This document shows, in pieces, positions 1 through 6,066 of a DNA stretch of 9,439 nt. Positions within the stretch are counted from its first letter, which is position 1. Every line of letters begins with the position of its first letter. This stretch comes from Alphaproteobacteria bacterium (lineage in GTDB: Bacteria; Pseudomonadota; Alphaproteobacteria; CBDBCS01; JAHZLG01): positions 1 through 9,439 of the forward strand of contig JAHZLG010000237.1 in the NCBI GenBank assembly GCA_022599995.1. The letters run 5' to 3'. A program made the position numbers and the translations under genes. The notes beneath the pieces are model-generated. The model did not search any database. It saw only the letters and a program-made list of their open reading frames with translations, and had not been told where the DNA came from.

Positions 1-276
1 CAATGTGTCGCAGGTATTCACTGCAATGTGTCGCAGGTATTCACTGCAATGTGTCGCAGGTATTCACTGCAATGTGTCGCAGGTATTCACTGCAATGTGT
101 CGCAGGTTTTCACTGCAATGTGTCGCAGGTGTTCACTGCAATGTGTCGCAGGTATTCACTGCAATGTATCGCAGGTATTCACTGCAATGTATCGCAGGTA
201 TTCACTGCAATGTATCGCAGGCACTTACTGCAATGTGCGGCAAGGAATCTCTGCAAAGTGGGCAGGGCTTGCGGAA
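1..276. repeat. 23-bp tandem repeat (minisatellite), about 12 units, runs off left edge
   Basis: Units of 23 bp start at 1, 24, 47, 70, 93, 116, 139, 162, 185, 208, 231 and 254; each begins CAATGTGTCGCAGG and ends TTCACTG. The first four are identical. Units 5 and 6 differ by one base each, units 8-10 share a G-to-A change (CAATGTATCG), and units 11 and 12 are heavily decayed. The array therefore fades toward rpsB and its left end lies outside the window. Because 23 is not a multiple of 3 and the unit has no plus-strand stop, all three plus frames stay open and give a Cys-rich 23-residue periodic peptide. I treat those open frames as a by-product, not as genes. There is no spacer/repeat alternation, so this is not CRISPR. 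Confidence 0.95.
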
Positions 277-285
277 TGACGAATG

Positions 286-300
286 CCCCCGCAAGGGGCG
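286..300 (-). terminator. possible weak terminator hairpin after rpsB
   Basis: On the minus strand GCCCC-TTGCG-GGGGC forms a 5-bp GC stem with a 5-nt loop, starting 43 nt after the rpsB stop codon. It is followed by ATTCGTCATT, so the U-tract is poor. It may slow or end transcription of rpsB before the minisatellite, but the call rests only on stem strength and position. Confidence 0.3.
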
Positions 301-342
301 TCGTCGGAGGGCACCGCGACGCCATGAAACCTTGAACCCCGA

Positions 343-1230
343 TTAGGCCGTGGCAGGGGCATCCGCAGGTGCGGCAACATCGACTGCAGGTGCAGCACTG
401 TCGCCCCCCTCATCGGAGCTCGCCGTAGTCTCTGCCGCATCGGAGGCAGATGTATCAGATGTATCAACGGCATTCGTCTTATCGCCGGCATCGGCATCGG
501 CATCGGCATCGGCTGCCTTTTTCGGTTGGGCGGGTGTGCCTTGCTCTTTTGATAGCCCTTTTAGCACGGCCTTGCTCATCAATTCGCAGTACAATTTGAT
601 TGCCCGGCTCGAATCATCATTGCCCGGAATGGGGTAATCGATGCCCTCGGGGTTGGCGTTGGAATCAACGATGGCGACCACGGGGATGCCCAATTTCTGC
701 GCCTCGGCCACTGCGGTCGATTCCTTCACGACATCAATGATGAAGATAATGTCGGGCAGGTTCGGCATGTCTTGAATGCCGCCAAGGGCGCGTTCCAGCT
801 TCCCTTGTTTGCGGGACAGTTGCAGAATCTCTTTTTTCGTGAGATCGGTGAGATCGCCCTTCAGTCGTTCATCCAGCTCTTTGAAGCGTTCGATCGAATT
901 CGTGATGGTCAGCCAGTTGGTGAGCATGCCGCCTAACCAGCGGTGATTGACATAGTACTGTCCACAGCTTTCAGCAGAGATGCGGATCATTTCTTGGGCT
1001 TGTCGTTTGGTGCCGACAAACAGGATGCGTCCGCCGTCGGCGGCTTTGTCGCGCACGGCGTCTAACGCCTGTTGCAACAGGATAACCGTGTGTTGCAGGT
1101 TGATAATGTGCGTGTTGTTGCGCTCTCCGAAGATGTAGGGTTTCATCTTGGGGTTCCACCGGCGCACGATATGTCCAAAATGGACACCCGCGTCGATGAG
1201 TTCTTGCATGCTAAAATCGGCTTGCCGCAT
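343..1230 (-). CDS. rpsB: 30S ribosomal protein S2 with extended acidic C-terminal tail
   Basis: S2 is a structural protein of the small ribosomal subunit, needed for S1 attachment and mRNA binding. The 295-residue product shows the family throughout: FSMQELIDAGVHFGH (6-20), RRWNPKMKPYIFGERN (23-38), GGRILFVGTKRQAQE (66-80), VNHRWLGGMLTNW (94-106), KLERALGGI (144-152), and YPIPGNDDSSRAI (199-211) near the end of the core. I chose ATG at 1230 because AGGAA lies about 8 nt upstream and the homology begins there; an upstream in-frame ATG at 1260 has no such site. The family core ends near residue 229. The remaining 65 or so residues are low-complexity Ala/Asp/Thr/Ser, including ADADADAD from four GCCGAT hexamers. 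E. coli S2 is 241 residues. The usual partner tsf is not seen downstream within the window. Confidence 0.97.
   Translation of the reverse strand: MRQADFSMQELIDAGVHFGHIVRRWNPKMKPYIFGERNNTHIINLQHTVILLQQALDAVRDKAADGGRILFVGTKRQAQEMIRISAESCGQYYVNHRWLGGMLTNWLTITNSIERFKELDERLKGDLTDLTKKEILQLSRKQGKLERALGGIQDMPNLPDIIFIIDVVKESTAVAEAQKLGIPVVAIVDSNANPEGIDYPIPGNDDSSRAIKLYCELMSKAVLKGLSKEQGTPAQPKKAADADADADAGDKTNAVDTSDTSASDAAETTASSDEGGDSAAPAVDVAAPADAPATA
490..513. repeat. GCCGAT hexanucleotide microsatellite (4 units) in rpsB
   Basis: Read on the minus strand, GCCGAT is repeated four times in frame and encodes (Ala-Asp)4, residues 240-247 of S2. The same hexamer with the same copy number occurs in pdxA (4870-4893). 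Confidence 0.9.
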
Positions 1231-1400
1231 GGGAATATTCCTATAGTGCTTGGGGTTCATGACGACGACGCACGCGCCCTAATGGGACCCGGCTTGGTGC
1301 GTCGGTGAGACAGAATCAGAGAAAAACAATGACGAAGTGATAAGCGGCAACGGTGCAGGCACGGTCGCTCGCGGGCGATACCATAAGCCGAGAATCGCAA

Positions 1401-2267
1401 TTAAGCAACGCCTTCCAAATGCCACTGTGCGGTCGATGGCACCAATTCGGCGCGGTGCGTTGCCCAGACAATGCCTCCTGCGATCGCCGGATCAGCCGAG
1501 GCGCGCCGCAAGCGATCACGCACCACGTGACACAGCAGATCGATCCCCGCGGAGTCGAGGGCTGTTTCGGGCTCGTCGAGCAACCAAACGCAGTGCGGGG
1601 CGATGATCATTTGCGCCAGCATGACGCGTTGGCGTTGGCCGCTGGAAAGCTTGCCACATTTCCACTCTCCCCCCAGTGCGACGAGATCGATCAGGGCCGC
1701 GGCATTCCATGTCCCACAGGCGCGCCAGCGATCAAGAAAGGCTTGATACTGATTGCAGACCGCTGGAGCAAGTTGGCCAAGCGACTCTCCCGAATTCCTT
1801 GTGTTCTCCGCAATCCCCATACCCCCTATTTTCTCTATACTCCCCGTTTTCCCCGTTTTCTCCGCACTCCCCGTTTTCTCCGGGCTGAGTCCTTCGCCTG
1901 CGCTTAGCGCGGCGGTGCCCGAATTATCAAGCGGTTGGGTCAACCGATGCCAGCTCACGAGTTGCTCGCGCACAGTGAGATGGTCGTGAATCCCAGATGC
2001 TTGGCTGCCTCCCCCACTCGGCCACCAGAATGGACGATGCGCCCCCCACGCTACCGTGCCACGGGACGCCGTGATCGCCCCGGCTAACCCCGCAAGCAGG
2101 GTCGATTTGCCACTGCCATTCGCGCCCAAAATGGCGAGACAGTCCGTTGACTGAAGACGCAATGCGATGGGGCCCACGTGAAACACCTCTTGCGTGGGGG
2201 TCGGCGACGCCACTTCAAGCTGGGGCACCCCATACCGCGTGAAAACAGCGTCTTCGGCAATCAACAT
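1401..2267 (-). CDS. ccmA: ABC transporter ATP-binding protein, probable haem exporter subunit CcmA
   Basis: The 288-residue product is an ABC ATPase: Walker A GANGSGKST (48-56), signature LSSGQRQR (207-214), Walker B VWLLDEP (227-233) with D-loop ALD, and H-loop ATH (H271). The compact N-terminus (MLIAEDAVFTRYG), GIHDHLTVREQL (92-103) and the LDEPETALD/GGIVWATH endings fit CcmA, which powers the CcmABCD haem-handling complex of cytochrome c maturation at the inner membrane. ATG at 2267 matches where the family begins; a TTG at 2306 is also in frame, and neither has a clear ribosome binding site. CcmA is normally about 200-215 residues. The excess lies mostly between LTVREQL and the signature motif and includes an 18-bp repeat tract (residues 130-156). 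No ccmB follows; rpsB does, 170 bp on. Another small ABC ATPase remains possible. Confidence 0.72.
   Translation of the reverse strand: MLIAEDAVFTRYGVPQLEVASPTPTQEVFHVGPIALRLQSTDCLAILGANGSGKSTLLAGLAGAITASRGTVAWGAHRPFWWPSGGGSQASGIHDHLTVREQLVSWHRLTQPLDNSGTAALSAGEGLSPEKTGSAEKTGKTGSIEKIGGMGIAENTRNSGESLGQLAPAVCNQYQAFLDRWRACGTWNAAALIDLVALGGEWKCGKLSSGQRQRVMLAQMIIAPHCVWLLDEPETALDSAGIDLLCHVVRDRLRRASADPAIAGGIVWATHRAELVPSTAQWHLEGVA
1800..1880. repeat. degenerate 18-bp in-frame tandem repeat inside ccmA
   Basis: On the minus strand, units of the type GAGAAAACGGGGAGTGCG follow one another: 1880-1863, 1862-1836 (with a 9-bp partial duplication), 1835-1818 and a decayed copy 1817-1800. All are in frame and encode EKTGSA-EKTGKTGSI-EKIGGM-GIAENT. 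The tract sits in the helical subdomain region of the ABC ATPase, away from the nucleotide-binding motifs. Confidence 0.85.
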
Positions 2268-2320
2268 AAAAGGCAACGGCACTTTCGTGCTTGTGAGACG
2301 AACCAATGGCTGCGGTGAAC

Positions 2321-2411
2321 GATCACCGACCGCCGATCACCGAACACAGATTACCGACCGCCGCTCACCGGCCGCCAATCACCGACCGCCGGCCGCCAAC
2401 CGCCGCGCGCC
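2321..2411. repeat. 14-bp / 7-bp tandem repeat between recJ and ccmA
   Basis: Five 14-bp units start at 2321, 2335, 2349, 2363 and 2377 (type GATCACCGACCGCC), followed by three 7-bp units (GGCCGCC, AACCGCC, GCGCGCC) to 2411. The second half of the 14-mer resembles the 7-mers, so the array looks built from a heptamer ending in CCGCC. It fills most of the 156-bp gap between the recJ stop and the ccmA start, so any ccmA leader would be transcribed from it. Confidence 0.85.
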
Positions 2412-2423
2412 AATCGGCACGTA

Positions 2424-4280
2424 TCATTCGGTCGTCGAGGGGCGCATATCAACGAGGAACATGGCAGGACGGCGGGGGTCTTTGAACACATTCCCAATCG
2501 TGCCTGAAATATCAATGATGCTGCCCAAGGGGATTTCCTCCATGGCGATGCCGAGCTCCGCATGGCGGTCAAAGGCGCGATACAGCACGACATCGGTTTT
2601 GTTGTGGCTCAGATCGGCCACCTTCATCTTGAAGTGCTGATCGCCCTTGCCAAAGTACGATTTGGACAGCACGCGTTGCCCGCGCATGCAAATTACGGGC
2701 TCGTCGTTGCCCTTGCCGAAGGGGGCGAGGGTGCGAAACTCGCGAATGGCACGGGGGATGAACCGGGCATTATCGATTTCGCCTTCCACGTGGACGGGCT
2801 GGGCATCGATGGTGTCCCCGTGATAGGTGGAGGCAAATTCTTCGAGCTCGGCAAGACGCGTGCGCGCGACGCTGAGTCCCGCCGCCGCCGCATGCCCGCC
2901 GCCGCGTTCGAGGATGCCGCGTGTGAGGGCTTCGGCAACAAGCTGCCCAATGTTTTTCTGAGGCGCGGCGCGGGCTGAGCCTACCCCTACCTCATCATTG
3001 GGATCGTTGAATCCGATGACGATCATCGAATGCCCCGTGATTTCCAGTAATTGTGCTGCCATCACGCCGACGATGCCTTGTCGCCAATTCCCGCTGACGA
3101 CAATGGTCGACCCGTGATTCGGTTGGGCTTCGATGGTGTCGAGGGCTTCATTGACGGCTTGCGCGACCGCGATGCCGCGCTTGATATTCAGCTCGAGCAA
3201 CAATTCGGCCAACGGAGCGGCGTCCATTTGATCTTCGGCAGTCAGCAATTGATAGGCAATCCTTGCATCACTCATGCGCCCCGCCGCATTCAGGAGCGGG
3301 CCCACAGCAAAATTAATATCGCGTTCCTGCATGGTATTAGGGTAAATCTTCCGCACCCGCATGAGTTCCGCAACACCCGGACGGGGGTCGGTGTTCATCA
3401 CGTGCAGCCCGTGCAGGACAAAAACACGGTTCAAGTCGTTCAGCGCCATGACGTCGCACACGGTGCCCAGTGCGACCAGATCGAGCTTAGCCAAGAGCTC
3501 AGGTTCAGGGTTTTGCTCGGTGAAATGCTTTGCGCGACGCAAGACTCGATTGAGGCCCACCATCAAGAAGAAGCACACGCCAGTGGCGCAGAGCTCTTTA
3601 AGCCGTTTTGTGATCAGGGGGTCAACATCCTGTGCGCTCTGCGATGACTCAGAAGACGCGCCGGCCTCTTTCGTGGGATCATCAGGCACGCGAACCCCCG
3701 ACACATGCGCATTCACCAATGCCGTCACATGAGCAGGGTTGTCAACCAATGGGTGGTGATCAACGACGATCACATCAACCCCCGACGCTTGAATCGCGTC
3801 GAGCACGTGCCCGGAATTGCTGCCGCAATCTAGGGTTACAATGACCCGTGCCCCAGCATCAATCAGGCCTTGCATGGCCTCGGGATTAGGGCCATATCCC
3901 TCATGCCGATTGGGAACGTGAACAACGGATTTGCCGCCCAAATCCCGCCAATGGAGGTGCAAGAGGCTCGACGCCGAAATGCCATCGACGTCATAGTCGC
4001 CGAATATGCCAATGGTTTCTCCGTCTTGGAGGGCGATCGCAAGGCGGGCACTCGCATCGTCGAGGTTGACCAAATAAGAAGGGTCGGGCATCAACTCCTT
4101 CATCTTGGGCTTGAGGAAGGCCGCAAGGGAAGTTTGGTTTTTCTCCACGCGCGAGGCGATGATCTTCGCCACAATGGGAGATAACTCGGTTGTTGTTTGA
4201 ACGTGCGCGATGCTCTCGTCATCTACGCTGTCGAATTCCCAGTGTCGCTTTGTGTATGATAGCGTGGCGGCTTGTGACAT
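2424..4280 (-). CDS. recJ: single-stranded-DNA-specific 5'-3' exonuclease RecJ
   Basis: RecJ degrades single-stranded DNA 5' to 3' in RecF-pathway recombination, mismatch repair and base-excision repair. The 618-residue product has the DHH-superfamily motifs in order: IFGDYDVDG (92-100), NRHEGYGPN (124-132), VTLDCGS (148-154), VVDHHPL (172-178), ALGTVCDV (270-277), NAAGRMSDAR (331-340), the DHHA1 motif GGGHAAAAG (460-468), and a C-terminal OB-like region (about 495-612). Metal-binding aspartates and histidines of the DHH core are present. About 20-25 residues after 200 (Glu/Ser-rich) look like a species-specific insertion; length is otherwise near the usual 570-620. ATG at 4280 is chosen because the upstream extension (to a GTG at 4379) would cover the putative promoter. 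The purine-rich leader AGAAAAAGAAAC is at best a weak ribosome binding site. Confidence 0.96.
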   Translation of the reverse strand: MSQAATLSYTKRHWEFDSVDDESIAHVQTTTELSPIVAKIIASRVEKNQTSLAAFLKPKMKELMPDPSYLVNLDDASARLAIALQDGETIGIFGDYDVDGISASSLLHLHWRDLGGKSVVHVPNRHEGYGPNPEAMQGLIDAGARVIVTLDCGSNSGHVLDAIQASGVDVIVVDHHPLVDNPAHVTALVNAHVSGVRVPDDPTKEAGASSESSQSAQDVDPLITKRLKELCATGVCFFLMVGLNRVLRRAKHFTEQNPEPELLAKLDLVALGTVCDVMALNDLNRVFVLHGLHVMNTDPRPGVAELMRVRKIYPNTMQERDINFAVGPLLNAAGRMSDARIAYQLLTAEDQMDAAPLAELLLELNIKRGIAVAQAVNEALDTIEAQPNHGSTIVVSGNWRQGIVGVMAAQLLEITGHSMIVIGFNDPNDEVGVGSARAAPQKNIGQLVAEALTRGILERGGGHAAAAGLSVARTRLAELEEFASTYHGDTIDAQPVHVEGEIDNARFIPRAIREFRTLAPFGKGNDEPVICMRGQRVLSKSYFGKGDQHFKMKVADLSHNKTDVVLYRAFDRHAELGIAMEEIPLGSIIDISGTIGNVFKDPRRPAMFLVDMRPSTTE

Positions 4281-4328
4281 GATTTTCAGTTTCTTTTTCT
4301 GTGTCCGTGGACATGGATATATACCACG

Positions 4329-4357
4329 TATCAACCTGGTTGTCATTGTTTTGTCAA
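4329..4357 (-). promoter_or_regulatory. putative sigma70-type promoter for recJ
   Basis: On the minus strand a perfect -35 box TTGACA (4357-4352) is followed after 17 nt by TTGATA (4334-4329), a weak -10 box. The expected start would leave a leader of roughly 40 nt before the recJ ATG. A TATATA run lies just downstream. The -35 and spacing are good; the -10 is not. Confidence 0.4.
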
Positions 4358-4400
4358 GCGTTTTGCGCGAAATTTTCACAGGTCGGCAGGAGAGAAAAAG

Positions 4401-4541
4401 ATGCCGTGTCCTTGTTTTCTTTCATTGCTTGTTGTTGCTAGTCGTCGCCATGGCCGGTGTGATGGCAAGGGCGTGTCGTCGCTTTCTTGCAGAAAGTCCG
4501 TTGAGAGTCTGTTGAAACCCCACTGGCAGAAAATCCGTTGA
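4401..4541 (+). CDS. possible small ORF of 46 codons upstream of pdxA, function unknown
   Basis: ATG at 4401 is preceded by AGGAGA (4388-4393) at 7-nt spacing, the best Shine-Dalgarno match in the window. The frame runs to TGA at 4539-4541, giving a 46-residue peptide that starts MPCPCFLSLLVVASRRHGR and has four cysteines, a short hydrophobic patch (6-13) and a basic remainder. Its last 17 or so codons lie inside the 37-bp repeat, which weakens the coding case. It could be a leader peptide or upstream ORF affecting pdxA, or chance. I recognise no family. Confidence 0.25.
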   Translation: MPCPCFLSLLVVASRRHGRCDGKGVSSLSCRKSVESLLKPHWQKIR

Positions 4542-4599
4542 GAATCTGCTGAAACCCCGCTGGCAGAAAATCCCCTGAGAGTCGCAAAAACCTATGGCA
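4489..4599. repeat. 37-bp tandem repeat abutting the pdxA start codon
   Basis: Unit 1 is 4489-4525, unit 2 is 4526-4562, and a decayed third copy runs from 4563 to about 4599. Units 1 and 2 differ at four positions, all transitions. Each unit begins GCAGAAA and includes TTGAGA and TGAAACCCC; in unit 2 GCAGA and TCTGC could pair as a short stem. In the third copy the CTGGCA of the repeat junction corresponds to ATGGCA, the first two codons of pdxA. The rest of the 313-bp recJ-pdxA gap holds the recJ promoter and the small ORF; I see no clear pdxA promoter. Confidence 0.85.
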
Positions 4600-5838
4600 C
4601 AATCCCTTCCCCCCATCGCCGTGACATTAGGCGACCCAGCAGGTGTGGGGCCGTTAATTTTGGCGCGGGCAACCATGCGGATGACCGACGAGCAGATCGG
4701 CCGTATGGTCGTCGTTGGTCACAAGCATTTTGTGGCACGATTTAGCCCGTCTGCGGCGTCCCGACTGCATTTTGTCACGCCGCAGGTGGAGGCACCATGC
4801 CTTGCAACCCCGCAGTCTTGCGCGGCATCAGATACGGCATCAGATACGGCTGAGAAAGACCTATCCGTTGCCGATGCCGATGCCGATGCCGATGCCGCAC
4901 CCCTGCGCATGGGCGAGGATTCCGCACAGGGAGGGGCACACGCCTTTCACGCCATCCGCACCGCCGTCTCGATGGCGAACCGCAACGAGGTGGCTGCCAT
5001 CGTCACCCTGCCGATAAGCAAGCGTGCCATGCACATGGCGGGGCATTTCTACGATGGGCACACGGAAATTCTCCACAAATATGCTGCCGAGCGGAGCACC
5101 CGCCAACCGGTGATGCTGTTGACCAATGCCCTTGCGCCGGCACCATTATCCTCGTCGCCGTCGGCGTCCATGCCCTTATCGGTGCCCTCGTCGGCGTCGG
5201 CATCCATGCCCTTATCGGTGCCCCTTTCGGCTGCCCACGTCACCACGCACCTTGCTCTTTCTGAGGTGGAAAAACACATTACAGAGGAACGGATCACCGA
5301 GGTTATCCTCGCCGTGGCCGACCACTGGGAACAGATACACAACAGGGCACCGCGGCTTGCGGTTGCCGGGCTCAACCCGCATGCGGGCGAGGGCGGGTTG
5401 TTTGGCTCGATAGAGCAGGATTTGCTTGCGCCGGTGGTGGCTTCGTTGCAAAAGGCGATGCCGGAGCTTTCTCTCTCGGGGCCTCATGCTCCTGACACCG
5501 TGTTTCATCGTGCCGCTCAGGGGGTCTTTGACTGCGTGATTGCCATGTATCACGATCAAGCCCACATACCGATTAAGCTGGTTGCCTTCCACGAGGCGGT
5601 CAATGTCACCTTGGGCAATTCGGTGAAGCGATGCTCGGTTGATCACGGGGTCGCCTACGACCTTGCTCGCCCATGGCAAGGCTGGCTGGACGCACAGGAG
5701 AGTTCCAGAGGGCGCAATGCCGTGCGCCAAGACGTCCAGACCCTCACCGAGCAAGAGTGCCGTGCTGAAAGGGTAACCTGGCCTGACGATCGGAATTTTC
5801 TTGCCGCATGGCACTACGCCGAGGCTCTTGCCACGTGA
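4594..5838 (+). CDS. pdxA: 4-hydroxythreonine-4-phosphate dehydrogenase PdxA, with two low-complexity insertions
   Basis: PdxA oxidises 4-phosphohydroxy-L-threonine with NAD(P) in the DXP-dependent route to pyridoxal phosphate; the product condenses with DXP through PdxJ. The 414-residue protein has VTLGDPAGVGP (10-20), TLPISK (138-143), DGHTE (154-158), HVTTHLAL (215-222), GLNPHAGEGGLFG (259-271), APDTVF (299-304), AMYHDQAHIPIK (317-328), NVTLG (337-341) and DHGVAYDLA (350-358). The metal-binding histidines correspond to H156, H219 and H320. The start is firm: a TGA lies in frame at 4576, 18 nt before the ATG. The ribosome binding site is poor. The family is about 330 residues; the excess lies at about 75-105 (ASDT repeats, then ADADADAD) and 183-212 (two 12-residue Ser/Pro repeats), both away from the motifs. 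DXP comes from the same pathway that supplies dxr, encoded 1.2 kb downstream. Confidence 0.96.
   Translation: MAQSLPPIAVTLGDPAGVGPLILARATMRMTDEQIGRMVVVGHKHFVARFSPSAASRLHFVTPQVEAPCLATPQSCAASDTASDTAEKDLSVADADADADAAPLRMGEDSAQGGAHAFHAIRTAVSMANRNEVAAIVTLPISKRAMHMAGHFYDGHTEILHKYAAERSTRQPVMLLTNALAPAPLSSSPSASMPLSVPSSASASMPLSVPLSAAHVTTHLALSEVEKHITEERITEVILAVADHWEQIHNRAPRLAVAGLNPHAGEGGLFGSIEQDLLAPVVASLQKAMPELSLSGPHAPDTVFHRAAQGVFDCVIAMYHDQAHIPIKLVAFHEAVNVTLGNSVKRCSVDHGVAYDLARPWQGWLDAQESSRGRNAVRQDVQTLTEQECRAERVTWPDDRNFLAAWHYAEALAT
4825..4893. repeat. in-frame 12-bp x2 and GCCGAT x4 repeats in pdxA
   Basis: GCATCAGATACG is duplicated exactly at 4825-4836 and 4837-4848 (ASDT-ASDT). After a short gap GCCGAT is repeated four times at 4870-4893, encoding (Ala-Asp)4 at residues 93-100. 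The hexamer tract equals the one in the S2 tail. Confidence 0.9.
5152..5223. repeat. 36-bp in-frame tandem duplication in pdxA
   Basis: Two 36-bp units, 5152-5187 and 5188-5223, differ at only two positions (a C-to-G near the start, and GTC versus ATC). They encode SSPSASMPLSVP and SSASASMPLSVP, residues 187-198 and 199-210, a Ser/Pro/Ala-rich insertion just before the HVTTH metal-binding segment. Confidence 0.92.
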
Positions 5839-5848
5839 CCATCCCATT

Positions 5849-5974
5849 GCGATGGCGCCCCCGACATTTGCTATGGCGCCCCCGACATTTGCTATGGCGC
5901 CCCCGACATTTGCTATGGCGCCCCCGACATTTGCTATGGCGCCCCCGACATTTGTAATGACACCCCCGTCCTGG
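5849..5974. repeat. 21-bp tandem repeat between pdxA and cdsA, 6 units
   Basis: Units start at 5849, 5870, 5891, 5912, 5933 and 5954; the core is ATGGCGCCCCCGACATTT. Units 2-5 are identical, unit 1 differs by one base (GCG for GCT), and unit 6 is decayed. As 21 is a multiple of 3, a frame on each strand reads through it (TFAMAPP on plus, ANVGGAI on minus), but these frames have no homology support and the flanks look non-coding. The array fills more than half of the 228-bp pdxA-cdsA gap. Confidence 0.95.
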
Positions 5975-5992
5975 TGTTGCAAGCTGCCTAAA

Positions 5993-6021
5993 TTGCAAAA
6001 AGCGGGCAATCACTGTATCTT
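5993..6021 (+). promoter_or_regulatory. putative promoter for cdsA-dxr
   Basis: TTGCAA (5993-5998), a 17-nt spacer and TATCTT (6016-6021) each match four of six bases of the sigma70 consensus. The predicted start would give a leader of about 40 nt before the cdsA ATG. The -35 box is also one arm of a TTGCAA/TTGCAA inverted repeat (5977-5982 and 5993-5998). An own promoter here would make sense because cdsA has lost its usual upstream neighbours. Confidence 0.33.
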
Positions 6022-6066
6022 TGTGTGGCTGTTCTTTTGTCAGACCATTCCTTGCTGGACCCGCCC

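Noticed and set aside
1..276. CRISPR array
   Set aside because: Units are head-to-tail with no unique spacers, and no cas genes are present.
3..346. Three overlapping open frames over the left repeat, encoding Cys-rich peptides
   Set aside because: They are three phases of the same 23-bp repeat without stops; no independent start signal or non-repeat domain supports a gene, though a gene entering from the left edge cannot be excluded.
3051..3647. Plus-strand 198-codon frame opposite recJ
   Set aside because: It is a shadow of recJ, which has complete DHH/DHHA1 motifs on the minus strand.
4280..4379. Extended recJ start at GTG 4379
   Set aside because: The extension covers the TTGACA promoter box and does not resemble a RecJ N-terminus.
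4210..4515. Plus-strand frame with hydrophobic stretches between recJ and pdxA
   Set aside because: It begins inside recJ on the opposite strand, crosses the recJ promoter and has no ribosome binding site; the 4401 ORF is the better small-gene candidate there.
5212..6009. Long minus-strand frame opposite pdxA and the 21-bp array
   Set aside because: It is antisense to well-supported pdxA and its only distinct feature is the ANVGGAI repeat from the array.
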